A DNA stretch of 64,000 bases from NCBI GenBank assembly GCA_964019695.1, contig OZ026518.1, forward strand, positions 107,108,305 through 107,172,304, given 5' to 3'. Positions 13,117-25,665 of this stretch are shown here, piece by piece. The position numbers were made by a program, and so were the translations under genes. The stretch's first letter is position 1, and each line of letters starts with the position of its first letter. The notes beneath the pieces are model-generated. The model saw nothing but the letters and a program-made list of their open reading frames with translations, made no database searches and was not told where the DNA came from. Origin of the DNA: Loripinus fragilis. Taxonomy: Eukaryota > Mollusca > Bivalvia > Lucinida > Lucinidae.

Positions 13117-13434
13117 TATATATGTGTGTGTTTCAGGTTACATGAAAATTAATAATATGAAACAATTCACTGATAGATTTTGAGACAACTCACAGAAACT
13201 TTATCATCTTTATGAGACAATTTAATTCACAGACACTTTAATGAGCTTTAGTTCAAAATCTAAAAAAATGTTGTTGGTGAATTTTCCTGAAATCTATGTT
13301 GGTGAGTTGTTTTCTCTATAAATTTTCTTGATTTCCCTGAGTCACACTGCAAAGGTAACGGGTCGTTTTGGCCCCGCCCGGGGTATTTTGACATGGGTCG
13401 TTTCAGCCAAGTCGGTAAAGGGCTCCTTTTCATT

Positions 13435-14207
13435 ATGCCCCCGCCATGACAATGGCCGGGGCATTAAGTGTTACCCCTGGCCCTCCGTCCGTATGTACCT
13501 ACTTATGTACGTACGTACGTCTGTCCAATGACGTCGGCTCTCTAAGTCGAATACTTTTGATCGGAATTTTATGAAACTTGGTCATATAGTTTAGTACTAT
13601 GATGTCTTCTTCAAGTTCAATAATGGTCTATATCCACTATGCTTTCAGTAGGTATGGCCCTTTGTTTATGAAATTCACCATTTGAAACGATGTCCGCTCT
13701 CTATGTCAAATAGTTTTGATCAGATTTTACGAAATTTGTCACATTGTCAAGTATCATGATATCTTCTTCAAGTTTGATAATGATCTATATGGCACCATGC
13801 TTTAAGGAGTTATTGCCCTTAGTTTGTGAAAAATCGTAGGTTGACACGACGTCTGCTCTCTAATTATAATTCTATAATACTTGGTCACATTGTTCAGTAC
13901 CATGATGTCTTCTTCAAGTTTGATAATGTTTTATATGGCACCATGCTTTAAGGAGTTATTGCCCTTAGTTTATGAAAAATCGTCAGTTGAAACGACGTCT
14001 GCTCTCTAAGATGAATAGTTTTGATATTAATTCTATGAAACTTGGCCACATTATTAAGTACCATAATGTCTTCAAGTTTCAGAATGGTCCATATCACATC
14101 ATGCCCTTCAGGAGTTATTGCCCTTTGTTAATGAAAATTCCCTTAATTTATTTTAATACAAATTTGGCAATAGCGGGGGCATCCGTGTCCCATGGACACA
14201 TAATCTA
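13435..14207 (+). repeat. 'gtccgtc'-headed repeat with ~150 bp tandem units, nested
   Basis: Begins atgcccccgccatgac, has ctccgtccgtatgtacc, then four units spaced about 145-160 bp (acgtcggctctcta 13530, 13689, 13848, 13994). These share ttttgatc, atgaaacttggtcaca, tcttcaagtttgataatg and ggagttattgccctt. It ends agcgggggcatccgtgtccc. Noncoding; familiar from bivalve genomes. Confidence 0.75.
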
Positions 14208-15574
14208 GTTTGGCCTGATTTTTCACAAAACTTAATTTTTCGGGGACTTTTCTGTTTCGATCTCTATTTCAGATGCCATTTTGTACTGATTCTCGCTAAA
14301 TTATGTCCCTTAGTTGACTGGGTTTTATAAATTGTAGAATTGTAGAATTACCTATCATTTGTGGTAGTTTTGGTGTAGTTATTTGATAACCACAGTCAAT
14401 CACAAGGGGGGGGGGGGGGGCAATCTAAAAAAAAACTTGAGTCAATATTATAGGCTTCAACAAATGCATTGATTTTTTTTTTGGATATTTTTAGCATTAT
14501 TCATTATTCAATAAAATCTGATTAATCACTATTCATTATTTTTTTTTCTTCCATTCATTAAAAAAATAGCATTACTCATTATTTTTAGGCCCTCATTATT
14601 CACTATTCATTATTTTTAGGCTCATTATTCACTATTCATTATAAAAAAGGGCCATTATTCACTAATCAGTATACCCCATCTAGACCCTCACTTATCAATT
14701 GGACCAGTCCATTTTCTGTTTTAAGGGTTGGTGGTTTGTATTGTATTTTTATTTGAATTTTTATATAACATATACGAGAGTTGTCCCAGTAAATCGTGGA
14801 CGTTTGTTATAACACAAGACTGTGTACCAGTAATTCTATGATATTTTCATGATGTGGGAACCATTTTGTATAAATGTGGGTGGAATCGCAGTTTAGATAA
14901 CAAAGGAGTTCTAGCGATAAGGCAGTTGACACCAAATTTTCAAATTGCTCTAATGTTTTTAAAATTGGTGTAGTTCGGCAGTAAACTATGCATCGTAAGC
15001 AACGAGTAAATACGTTTCAAAGCGATTCACCATTTTCAATACCTTGAAAACGTGCACTTGCTAAGTACTCCCACCCCTCATTTTACGTCTTTATTCTTTA
15101 GTATCGCACCTGCGCAGACAATGCACAGGCTGCGTTCTGAACACTGTACTCATGATTGTGGACACTGAGTATAGTCGAACCTATGCAAAACATTGCGTTT
15201 TGTGGCATCTAATCTAACCATCAATATATCCGTTTCTACGGCTTAACGTCAAGCAAGGGTTAAAGCTATTCTTTTATCATCAAACGGACGAAGTTGTGCC
15301 AATAAATCTGCAGTCTTTCTTAGGGAAAATGATTAATGTATGCAAAAACTAGCAGTTAAAGATCATTTTTAACTCTATATGTTTTCATAGAATTGTCTAG
15401 ATCAAGATAGAGCCTGACAAATTGTTGTTTTATCTTGTCTGATAGTATATCTCGTGTAAACTGATACCTCGTGTAGACGTAAAGTAACAAGAGTGAGATT
15501 TGTCAGATGCTCAGATCCTGTCTAGAAAACTTCCCTGCATCAGTGCAGATCACTGATAGCCAGGTACCGCCAGA

Positions 15575-16190
15575 ATTTTTGGAAGAGGGATGTTCAATAT
15601 GTTACTGGATCTATGACGTTTTTTAACCCTTAAAGCGCCACCAACATTCAGATACCGGAAGAATTTTTGGAAGAGGGATGCTCAATATGTTACTGGATCT
15701 TTGACGGTTTTAAACCCATAAAGCGCCACCTACATTTTGCAGCAGATGACAATTTCAATTTTTGCTGATTTTTCAAAAATAACAAATAAGGCATGATATT
15801 TCATGAGAATTGTCTGCTGGCAGACAATTCTCATGAAATAGCATACCTTATTTTTTTCGAAAATAAGGAAAGATGTTACAAATTTTGTTGTCTGCTGCAG
15901 TCGTGATTGACGCTTTAAGGGTTAAAAATAATCTTTGGTGGAGGGGTGTTCAATATGTTGCTGAATTTATGATGTTTTTTTTGTTAAAATCGATGTTCAA
16001 TATGTTGCTGAATTTATGACATTTTCTAAAAAATGTTTTTTTGGTAGAGGGGTGTTCAATATATTACTGTATTTATGACGGTTTTTGTAGAAATAATATT
16101 TGATAGAGGCGTGTTCAATAGGTTACTGGACTTATGGCGGCTTTTGTTAGAGGGGTTTACCAAATACATGTATATACTGATTTTATGATG
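15575..16190 (+). repeat. Degenerate tandem repeat with gtgttcaatatgttactg
   Basis: Units of roughly 60-100 bp, each with a form of agaggggtgttcaatatgtt, actggatttatgacg and gttttt, repeated about seven times and interrupted by the MITE at 15715-15921. Noncoding. Confidence 0.75.
15715..15921. mobile_element. Palindromic MITE, sister copy
   Basis: Same family as 48987-49191: starts cccataaagcgccacc, centre catgagaattgtctgctgg and its complement, ends gacgctttaaggg followed by TTAA. The left flank is taaa, a decayed TTAA. An isolated left-end scrap (taacccttaaagcgccacc) lies just upstream at about 15626. Confidence 0.8.
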
Positions 16191-16339
16191 GTTTTTTGTT
16201 TCAACCCGGGTTTTAACTCGACAATAATTTTAAAGAACTCCAAGTTGTTTGTATAACGTTATGCGTCAAGCCATGCGCCTTAACCGATACTTTTGACCGC
16301 GAAAATGTTGCGCGCCGCTTTAACGTTGTGGTGATGTTA

Positions 16340-16475
16340 TACGAGAGGATCTTACATCGAGTGCTCATGATTTATTGAATTTATTAAACGAGCTGAGGAA
16401 AAGCGATAAAATACCAGGCCTATTTTTTCGCAACAGGTTTAATAAATTCAATAATACATGAGCACGAATGTTAGA
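16340..16475. repeat. Foldback, 16.4 kb
   Basis: Arms gtgctcatgatttattgaat and ttaataaattcaataatacatgagcac pair around gaaaagcgataaaatacc. It directly precedes the palindrome array at 16492, and the two may be one element. Confidence 0.7.
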
Positions 16476-16491
16476 TTCTTTATACGAAGTG

Positions 16492-16682
16492 GCTATTTAC
16501 AGTCAACTGTAAATAGCCAAAAAACGTTAAAATGGCTATTTACAGTCAACTGTCAATAGCCAAAAAACGTTAAAATGGCCATTTACAGTTGACTGTCAAT
16601 AGCCAGTTTAACGTTTTTTGACTATTTACAGTTGACTGTCAATAGCCATTTTAACGTTTTTTGGCTAATGACAGTCAGTGTC
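16492..16682. repeat. Palindrome array ggctatttacagtc...gccaaaaaacgtt, locus 1
   Basis: About five copies of a ~28 bp palindrome (ggctatttacag / ctgtaaatagcc around tcaa or ttga), each separated by aaaaaacgttaaaa or its complement. Some arms read tcaatagcc. The period is about 43 bp. The same array is at 22748-22930. Confidence 0.9.
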
Positions 16683-17797
16683 GTTATTTATTTGGGATAC
16701 AGGGGGAAATTATTTGTTATATCAAATTTATTTACTTATCACTTTATTTAGCTGAAATCCTATTTTGGCTTTTGTTGAAGCATTTTTTTCATTATGGTGC
16801 GGCTTCGAATCAACGACTTCCCGCTCCGTTAGCGGAAAAAGAGAATCAAGACATTAAACATACTAATTGCAAAGATGTGGTAGGCAGTTAATCATGAGCT
16901 TCCTAGCATTATTTTGATATGACTTTAAGTGCAAAGTAAGAAGAATTCCTGAGTGACACGAGCAGCCTTGTCTTTGTTGTTGATTTTAAGACTTGGAAAC
17001 TTTACTCACAATTTTTTTTGTTTAAAAAAATATCCGTCCAGATCTGGATTGAAACTATTTGGCATCATGGATCCAAAATAGGCTCCGTGTTGGCATTTAA
17101 TAATACTTTACTTTAATAGACATCTCATCTGGGTCTACCGTTTACTCAATTATTCGTCAAACTCATGATCGTAACCGTTATTTTGACAAATTATATAGTT
17201 TGCTTTTGACTAATTATATATCAAACAAGAGTGAGTCATGATCTGATTATAACAGATAATTCCTATAGGAGCTGTCTGATTCTGATCTATACTGCCTGTT
17301 GATGTTGTGTACATGCAAGTTGTCATGAGACAGCTAAGGGTTTGGCAATTAGTTCCAGTCCGCAACATTATGTACGAGGGCCAGTACAGGGATTTGTTTT
17401 TTTATACTTCACGCATTTTCGAGCCTGGAAAGCGAAGGCGTGTCGGCATATGCGATGACTCGTCAGAACCTTCTCTACTCTCGATGTCTCGCAGAGAGGA
17501 TCCATGTGGTATATTTTGAGACAGCCATCCATTTTTTTTTCTTCTTTCATTATTGATTTTCTTTTCGGCCTGTTGAAATTTATTTATATTTTGTAAAAGG
17601 TTAACACCAAAAGGCCTTTGCTAAAAACATTTAGTCTCGAAAAATGTGCAAAATATAAAACATGTGCAAAAATGTGCAAAATATGAAATGAAACCTGTGC
17701 AATATGCACAGGTTTCATAGTTTGCACATTTTTCGAGACTATTTTTTGTAATTTCGAGATAGACGGATACTTTCATTTTTATTTATTTTATTTTTTT

Positions 17798-17813
17798 TTG
17801 GGGGGGGGGGGGG
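17798..17813 (+). repeat. Poly-G tract
   Basis: A run of T followed by about 14 G, one of several C/G homopolymer tracts (also 14406-14419, 18838-18846, 19981-19990, 34487-34497). Confidence 0.8.
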
Positions 17814-17883
17814 ATCGGTGGAGGTGATATTGGAAGGTTTTATTAGTGGAATAGAATCTTTTCATATAATCTATTTTTATTTT

Positions 17884-18463
17884 CACTTAAAGACAAAGAT
17901 TACTGTCCAATAGAGATCATTAAAGGATTAACTGATAAGGGACAGTTTCGGTAGCTCACAAAATTATAGGGGCCTCAAGAGGGGACTTACCTGTATAAAT
18001 CACAATTTCAATCACTAAGATAAAGATCAATATTTTATCATAAAATACCAAATCCCTTCATGGGGCCACTTTATTGCCCCTGTAAGGAAGTCATAATCAC
18101 CTCATTATGACTGTCCTTTTGATCTGCCCTGTATGACCCCTGGAGAGAGTCATAATGAGTGGTACCAGTATTATTGCTCAAATATTTGTCTCTATGACTC
18201 TCTCCAGGGGTCATACAGGGCAGATCAAAAGGACAGTCATAATGAGGTGATTATGACTTCCTTACAGGGGCAATAAAGTGGCCCCATGAAGGGATTTGGT
18301 ATTTTATGATAAAATATTGATCTTTATCTTAGTGATTGAAATTGTGATTTATACAGGTAAGTCCCCTCTTGAGGCCCCTATAATTTTGTGAGCTACCGAA
18401 ACTGTCCCTTATCAGTTAATCCTTTAATGATCTCTATTGGACAGTAATCTTTGTCTTTAAGTG
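17884..18463. repeat. Perfect 269 bp-arm palindrome
   Basis: The left arm (17884-18152, starting cacttaaagacaaagattac) and right arm (18195-18463, ending gtaatctttgtctttaagtg) are exact reverse complements wherever I compared them, with a ~42 bp loop (atgagtggtaccagtattat...). There is no internal coding potential. It is either a very young inverted duplication or foldback element, or an assembly artefact. Confidence 0.9.
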
Positions 18464-18469
18464 TCACCC

Positions 18470-20015
18470 AAAAGCTTAATCTGTCCCAATAAACAGCATT
18501 AGTGTACTTAACCAGGAGGCAATAAAACCCCCGTGGTGCTTGACCCTTGTCGGATTAAGAGGTGTGACAACCTTTATTCAGGAGAGGAGACTTTAATGGG
18601 GCATCATTGGCCATATGCAAGGTTCTCGAGCAGAATGTGCACTTGCGCGGTCTATCCGAAAACACATTGTTTTGTATTTTTATGATTTTCGACGACGTAT
18701 TGTTGATGCCTTGAACATTGTTTCCCTATGCACTCAGAAGATCGCAATGACCGTGACCAGATTGAGCATATGCTCGCACTGATCTTGGCCATCGATGTCT
18801 GATGATCCTGGCCATTGATTTCTCTCAATATCTCGCCCCCCCCCCTCCCCCTCGAAAAAAATCCTTGGGAACATCTGATTATAAGTACTTTCGAGTTGCC
18901 TTCAATAAGTTTGATCCAGAGGCACAAACTGTTTGCATAGGTTATCAAAGATGACACAAGCAGGTACTCTGGATGCTGACGTGCGCACTGCCTGCTATTA
19001 AATCTGAAAACCCTTGTTAATGCAACATCCATGGGTGTTTCTAATGCTTTACATTATCCGAATGAGCTATAAGTTTTAAAGGTGGAAGATGGAAAATAAT
19101 CTTGAAAGATGGAAAATGCGGACTGAGTTTCCCGCCACAGTTTCGCCATGTCGAACAATGAAATTTTCTAACAAGTAGAATATTCGTACACTTCACCCGT
19201 CTCAGATAGACTTCGGCTGTTTAACGGAAAGACGCGGTGATATACGATGGTTAGGTGTGAAAATAAACCCTGGGACTTGTTGTCTTATCATAATCCTCAT
19301 AAAACACTGGTCTTTATGGTTTTAATCGAACAACAACTTACTATAAAGAGAGTAGAGTTTTAAAATAAGATTTCATGCAAATTACACCGCGTAGGCGGCT
19401 ATCAAAAACGCTCTGAACAATCGACGAACGGGGATCAAAACTCGATAGAAACAGTGTTTTCGATTGCTATTTGTCGCCAGTCAGACGATAATGGTAATCG
19501 AAACTGTTTCTAACAACTTTATCTACGTTCCTCGACAGTATAAGAGTTTTCGATTGCCTCCTATCCAGCGTGTGAGTATGAGTCGAAAAATATACATTCA
19601 GGCATACTATCGGAGTATTTAGCAGTGTGGATCGAGATAAGGACCACCATTTCATCATAGAAGATTTAGGTCCAATAGTTTTGAAAACCTTTTCACCAGA
19701 AGAGACTGCATGCAACAAAATCCGGTTTTCTCACGATTAAGCCTAATTATTGGACATATGTTTACTACATTGTCTAAACTCATATCAAAGGTTTTTCCAC
19801 AATTTACTTTTTTTTCGAAAAAAAAATGATACCAGAGTTTCCAAAAGCTTGGAACAGCTATCTACAATAAAAATGATCTAATCAAGAATAACTCTTACAA
19901 GTGTACCGCTGTCTCATTTAAGGTATTTAAAGACCGTACACAAATAACTTAAGCGTTTAATACAGATGTCCCTCGAACAACCCCCCCCCCCACCCCAGCT
20001 ATAATCAACCGCAAA
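18470..20015. other. No recognisable gene
   Basis: Mixed-composition sequence with short unconserved frames only (up to 126 codons on the - strand, spanning a poly-C run). I see no domain, repeat or RNA gene. Confidence 0.5.
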
Positions 20016-20019
20016 TACT

Positions 20020-20166
20020 ATACAATTATTGACTTCAATGAGGTAGACATGAGGATTTATCTACCCGAAAAAGTGATAGTTCACCGAGGCCGCTAGGCCG
20101 AGGTGAATATCACTTTTAAGGGTAGATAAATCCTCATGTCTACCGAAATTGAAGTCAATAACTGTT
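20020..20166. repeat. Foldback element, 20.1 kb
   Basis: ttattgacttcaatg, ggtagacatgaggatttatc and the inner caccgaggcc pair with ggccgaggtg, gataaatcctcatgtctacc and ttgaagtcaataa. The loop is about 8 bp. Noncoding. Confidence 0.85.
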
Positions 20167-20989
20167 TTGTTATATGACCTTTCAACTTAGAATGGAAATG
20201 TTCTACTTTCACTTTTGTTGCTGAAGTCAACCTTCAACCTAAGGACTTTCTAACAAGTTTTATCAACTGTTATTAAAATATTTTAATGTAGTATTTTGCA
20301 ATTTGAAATGTATATTAATTCTCTAAATATGGAATGTAAAATTTAATCATAAAACTTTTTTTTACATTTTGTTTATTCAAACAAAGATAAATGAACAAAC
20401 AAAACATAACAAAACAGTTGTTAAAATTCATGAAAGTCTTTAGTTTACCTGTTGGGATGTGAAACAGCAAATCATGTCAATTTCATGCAGCACATGCTAG
20501 TTTTATACTCATCATGCTATTTTTAGCTCTCTAGAGGGTGATATTGCAGAAGTGTCAAAAATATTAACTTCTGGAAACTAGTTTGAGCTGGATTTTATCC
20601 TATATCACCTTCTGAGCCAGTTAAGAGCAGTTTTGAGGTAGACATAGAGATTTATGAAGACAAATAGGGCCAATCAGGAGACAGGATTCTCTCCAGTCAT
20701 ATGACAAAGTTACATATTGCAAATTCTACATCGCGGAAGTATGATTTCGGGACACTGATTTACAGTACCAATGTACTCTGCGTTGCAATGGTGTCATATT
20801 AGATGCATATACAGACTCAAACTCTGCCGACAGGATATGCTGGAGTTACTCAGAGGAACCGTCTCATCGAGACGTTCCTTTATTCAGCAACAGCATGGTT
20901 TTATTAGTACAGTTGGTCGTTCTATCACTTTTGCTTACCGAATCGTCGCCTCTCACTAAAGCTTAATGGTTTCGGCGAGAAGACGACAG

Positions 20990-21066
20990 CAAAAAGCATA
21001 TGCTGTGGTTACTTAAATGAATCGTATCACTGAGATGTTTCTCTTAAGTAACCACGGCATATGACT
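20990..21066. repeat. Small hairpin
   Basis: agcatatgctgtggttactta pairs with taagtaaccacggcatatg. Probably part of a decayed MITE. Confidence 0.7.
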
Positions 21067-21069
21067 AGA

Positions 21070-22745
21070 AACTGATTAGAGAAACTCTGAGGGCTGTTTC
21101 GTTGTTAAATTTCCAGGCGTTGAATTAACTGAGCTATATAAATGGGCACAATGGTTAAAATGTACATACATGTACTGTTAGTTGATATACATGAATCGCC
21201 TTTATTTAGAAAATGTGAATCGGATTTCATTAATAAAACAATAAAATGTTCAAATGCGTTGCTTATTTCAGATATAATCAGACCTAGTATAGTCCGACCA
21301 GTTAAGAGAGACTGGGCGGTCCTTAGCAAAGACACACCCATGGACATTTCCATATCAAAATCGGTAAGACAGGGTGTATTTATTCACCTGTGAAACGCTT
21401 TATAGCTGTACACCTGTGTATACCTGTTGTAGTTTTTAGCCCGTTGTGAGAAAAAGGCATCTCGAATTAATTTGGATAACAATTTGACTGACTAGCCTAG
21501 ATATATGCACTCTGACAATGTTTCGAAATTTTAACTATTCAAATTACAATACTGAATAAGAAAAAATAAAATAATGGTCCGCATTGAAAAATTAATACTA
21601 TAAATTGATCAGCACACGTGATGATGGTTCTTAATACATTGGCGTGTGGCGAAGGCTCCGGCGAGCCTGCATGTACGCATGACCTCGCCAGGGCTTTCGC
21701 TTCTGGCATAAACAAAACATGCAAGTTGAAAACGACTATGAACAACTTTTAGACATCTAGTCTCTCTGGACACGCAAGAATAAGCGATTATTTAAGAGGC
21801 TTTTAGACCAAATCTCATGTTTGTATGCCCTTTTCCCATGGTCCGGATACTTAACCCTTGTCCCGCTTAATTCTTATTGGTGATTTATTATTATTGTATC
21901 AGGCTTAAAATCAAACCAGTTTTGCCATAGAGACAGAATTTGAAGAAAGTGCAAATCTATCCTCCCCAAAAACTTTCACAACATATCCGTCCCGGAAAAT
22001 GAAATGCAGCAGGTCCCCAGCAGCATACTAAAGATGAACGTTTACGAGGCATGCTAACGTATAAAGTTGGTCACCCTTGTCGTCTGCGCTTCAGTTGGTT
22101 GCACGAGTAAAGCGTACATAGGCTATTACACCCGATTTACTGTAGACTAGTCTTATTTTACAGTGTATGACAGCGCTCTGTCTGACACGCCCAGTCTCTA
22201 TTAGCTGGACGCACTATACATGTACGTGTAACTCCGAGGAACAAAAACAACTTGTGCTATAAACAAGTCAAAGTAGCTATATATACATCCATGGGATATA
22301 GACAAACAGTCGAGATCCAAATCAGATTTCGCAGAATGTGGTGTCTGATCAGGAACCCTTGGAATATATGTTACACGTAAGAAGTCTGAGCTCTATAATC
22401 TTGATCAGGAAATGTCACAATCACAGAATAATTGCCTTTCACCTGACTGCCAATCCATATTTGTACATTTTTTTAGATGTTTGGCTCTTATATGAATCAT
22501 TTTCTACTTATGCGTACGAACAGCGATGCCAATGGAACGTCTGTGTAGATGCACAAGCTTGCGTGTTTCTAAACTTTTTGCATGCGTCAAATACCCAAAA
22601 CTCACATGCCAGGCTCAAATACGATTTACGGCATGCACTAATTATGGAAGAAACACATTCATTTGACTTTAATATTCATCTGTACTTGAAATTGTCCACC
22701 AAATGTTCGAATATAAAGTCAACATCAATGAAAATATCTGATTTA
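21070..22745. other. No recognisable gene
   Basis: Contains chance frames up to 153 codons (22338-22799), the last of which runs into a palindromic repeat array. There are no domains, splice-supported exons or RNA genes that I can defend. Confidence 0.5.
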
Positions 22746-22747
22746 TC

Positions 22748-22930
22748 TGTAAATAGCCAAAAAACGTTAAAACGGCTATTTACAGTTGACTGTCAATAGC
22801 CATTTCAACGTTTTTTGGCTAATGACAGTTGACTGTAAATAGCCAATTTAACGTTTTTTGGCTATTGACAGTCAACTGTAAATAGCCATTTTAACGTTTT
22901 CTGGCTATTGACAGTCAACTGTAAATAGCC
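22748..22930. repeat. Palindrome array, locus 2
   Basis: Four to five copies of the same ~28 bp palindrome with ttaacgttttttgg spacers as at 16492-16682. It overlaps the end of a chance open frame. The two loci are 6 kb apart. Confidence 0.9.
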
Positions 22931-24390
22931 TCTTCCTTCTTTATATCACACGACACAAAAAACCCTTTGAAATCTCGTTTAAGCGTAAAAACAAGATTTT
23001 GACCATAATTATAGTTACATTGCACCAACACTTGCTGGGTCCCTCGGCAGATGTTTGAGTACTCGGCGTGGCTTTCCCCAATATTTTTTTTTGAAGTTTG
23101 TAAATGTTAACTGCGCTTGCTCGTGTCCAGCATGTCTAGTATCACATAAAATGAACTACGAGTTATAACCTATAAATTGATTTTTTTAATATACATGTAT
23201 ATATACTTGATATAATATTTGATATCATTAATATGATTATTTATTTGAATATTAATGGTAGAAAATCGTTTATTGCAGAAATAAACCCATTTAAGTCGAA
23301 TGAAATTTCCCGCCCTTATCAATTGGGCGAATCTATTTCGAATATAAAGGTTGTTGAGTAGTAATTTACAAATTAATTCAAATTTGAAATCTTCAAAATC
23401 CATATTTACCGTCTTACCTATGTAAGTATATGTTAATTGTTTCTGAATTTACCAACCTTACTGCCACAAGACTGAACTCTGAGAACCACCCATGTTCACG
23501 CCAGTCAATGAGCATTCACCGATTTGCAATACTTTATATGCATGTTTTTGATTACCGCCTGTCAGGTGTGCTATTCTCATCTACAGGAACCTACCCTTCC
23601 ACACTGCAAATGTTATGAGGCCCATTTTTCTCGGCTTTCCCTTGATGCTTTTTAGTATAACAGCGTTGAGGTTTCAGACAGCAATCCACCGTATGAGAGT
23701 CAACAAAGCGTGATAGATAATGAAACGACGGAAGCATTTGTTGTAACAATTGAGAACCAGCCAAATCAAGGCAATGGTAAACCAGCAGCGAAACTCAAAG
23801 AATTTGCAACGCACAGGCTGATCTGCTTCTGTGTGTACTCGTAGCCCTAACAGCACAAACTGCCACATATACGATGCTAATAAACAGCTTTGACCAAGAA
23901 CGGTGTCAAAAGCCAGAAGCAATGATTTAAAATTACGGATTCGTCTGCCTCGATGAGATCGTTTTTCCGGCGGCGAGGGTCGTTACAGTAGCATCTTTAC
24001 TGATACGTGATACCCCATTCTTGCAGATAAAAGTGATAGGATCGTTAAAGAATTTGATTGAAACCCACAGGCTAATGTAAAGTTGTTTTCATTTTGTTTC
24101 TGTTGGTGTAAATATCAGAGATATCAGATTGATACCATCGTTTTGATTGGCGGAACAGTATGTACGTTCTCACGTGCGCACGCGACTAGAACAACAGAAT
24201 GCGGAATTGAGAAACGAAGTGTATGCCTAAAATTGTTTATTTGGTGAGCGTGGCTATTTTTCGGGGTTTTATCTTTATGATAAACATATTTCGAGTCGTC
24301 AAAAACGCTTCAAATTAAAAGTAAATAAAATTCCAAAATATCTATTTCAGGATGGTGTTGTTCGAGAGATAATCTTGCATTGCACACTAC
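22931..24390. other. No recognisable gene; one MITE scrap
   Basis: Around 23288-23345 there is a fragment of the TTAA-type MITE (cccatttaagtcgaatg, cttatcaattggg). Otherwise AT-rich noncoding sequence. Confidence 0.45.
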
Positions 24391-24395
24391 CAATA

Positions 24396-24585
24396 CAGTA
24401 AAACCTGTGTAAAACGGCCGCTCTCAAAAAGACCGCAAATTGGTTTTCAAGACCAGTTATCGCTTAATGCAGGTCAAAAGTATTGCAGAATGCTCCAATA
24501 CTTTCGACCTTCATTAAGCTACCATTTGTCAATAAGATCTTTGTTTTGTCTATTTTTGAATGGCCGTTTTACACAAGTTTTACTG
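24396..24585. mobile_element. cagtaaaacctg MITE, best copy
   Basis: TIRs cagtaaaacctgtgtaaaac and the complement gttttacacaagttttactg, flanked by TA. Internal pairing includes gcaggtcaaaagtattg with caatactttcgacctt. Relatives: 34382-34578, 42036-42246 and a scrap at 12005-12100. Confidence 0.8.
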
Positions 24586-24847
24586 TATATATATGTGTGT
24601 GTGCCCAAATAGGGACATCTTACATCAATGATCTTTCAAGATTTTTGGTTAAATGAAATTTTTTTAAACACATTTATTGCAAGGCAGAAACTGGTGTCCA
24701 CTTATGGCAAAACTTAATATGTATAAATATATTTCAAAAACAGGTGTTAAAAAAGAATTGGATGTCGGGAGCCGTCGTCATGATTAGCAGAAAGCTGATA
24801 TACCATCGACAATAATATTCAAAAATTGCCATAATGGCATTATTCAA

Positions 24848-25058
24848 GTTAACCCATCATTTACCCATGTAGGCCTAGCGTCCTTGCAAACAGTGCAGAA
24901 CCAGATCAGATATCGAAGAACGGCGTCTGATCAGCGTCTCCAATGTTTGCTTGCAGAATGTTTGTTCTATTAAACTGTATAATAAAAAATGAAAAAATAA
25001 CACCAAACAACCCTTTAATCGGTAATTGATAAGCGGGAAACGGATTAAATGCGATAAA
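24848..25058. mobile_element. TTAA-type MITE, degraded copy
   Basis: Begins ttaacccat, then gtaggcctagcg, then caaacagtgcag, hairpin core cagatcagat / cgtctgatcag, and near the far end a diverged form of the ttatcaattgg segment seen in the sister copies. No coding content. Confidence 0.5.
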
Positions 25059-25404
25059 CAAAATACGAATTAAAAAAATCTTTTTCTTTTTCACAAATCG
25101 AAATTCGTTTTAACCAGCAATATACGAATCAATTAATCACACCGCCTAACCCGATTCGTCTAGCGCCGATGATGCAAGTAGCACAGATGGCTCGGGTGTA
25201 GGGCGGTTTTTAATAGAATGTAAGTAACCTGATTTAAACAGTTCCTGCAGGTTTTGGTCCAAACCAATGGTGCATCTCATTTAGGTATTGCTTAGTCTAC
25301 ATGTGCCTTTAGGGGTCTTTCATGCAAACCAAACATCTATGTGTCTTGATCCACATCTGAACTAAGGGTGGGGTTGGCGCCGTGAAACCGGTTTAAGCCC
25401 TCCA

Positions 25405-25665
25405 TAAAATATTTTTACTGACCGTTCCAAGGCGGTACTTCTTTTGTGGATCATTTTTGTTATGTATGTCTTGTGTTTGTCATGCTTTTGCGTTTGTTCA
25501 TTGCTGCCTTGTGGTCACTTGCTGGGAGAGGGCTGACCTCTTGGTTCTTGTTTGTGATGTTAAATTGTGTTTTTGTCACTTTCCCATGTGGTATCCTGGG
25601 TCAGGTGTGGTACTTGATTGTGTCGATTCCTGATCTTTGCTGCCTTTCTTACTTTTACAAATCAA
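25405..25665 (+). repeat. Interspersed repeat family B, copy
   Basis: Diagnostic segments: ccctccataaaatattttta, ggcggtacttcttttgtgga, tggtcacttgctgggagagg, gctgacctcttgg, tcctgggtcaggtgtggtac. Reverse copies at 40497-40755, 48598-48862, 61350-61600 and 61802-62040. Partly similar in layout to family A. Confidence 0.65.

Larger units (their letters stand above)
12485..14696. mobile_element. GAGGGTCTGGATG TIR element with nested repeat (2.2 kb)
   Basis: Ends gagggtctggatgggg and ccccatctagaccctc. Both subterminal zones consist of degenerate attcattattcactattca units. It is inserted in a TTAA-type MITE: flanks cccatttaaggcgaatgg (left) and cttatcaattggaccagt (right) are contiguous in sister copies, with actaat / acttat as an imperfect 6 bp duplication. 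It carries the 13435-14207 repeat. A solo 290 bp relative lies at 51371-51656. No transposase seen. Confidence 0.7.

Noticed and set aside
22338..22799. 153-codon frame
   Set aside because: It ends inside a palindromic repeat array, has no recognisable domain and no splice-site context.
16492..22930. CRISPR-like arrays of short palindromes with spacers
   Set aside because: The spacers are the same sequence, not unique; the genome is plainly eukaryotic; there are no cas genes.
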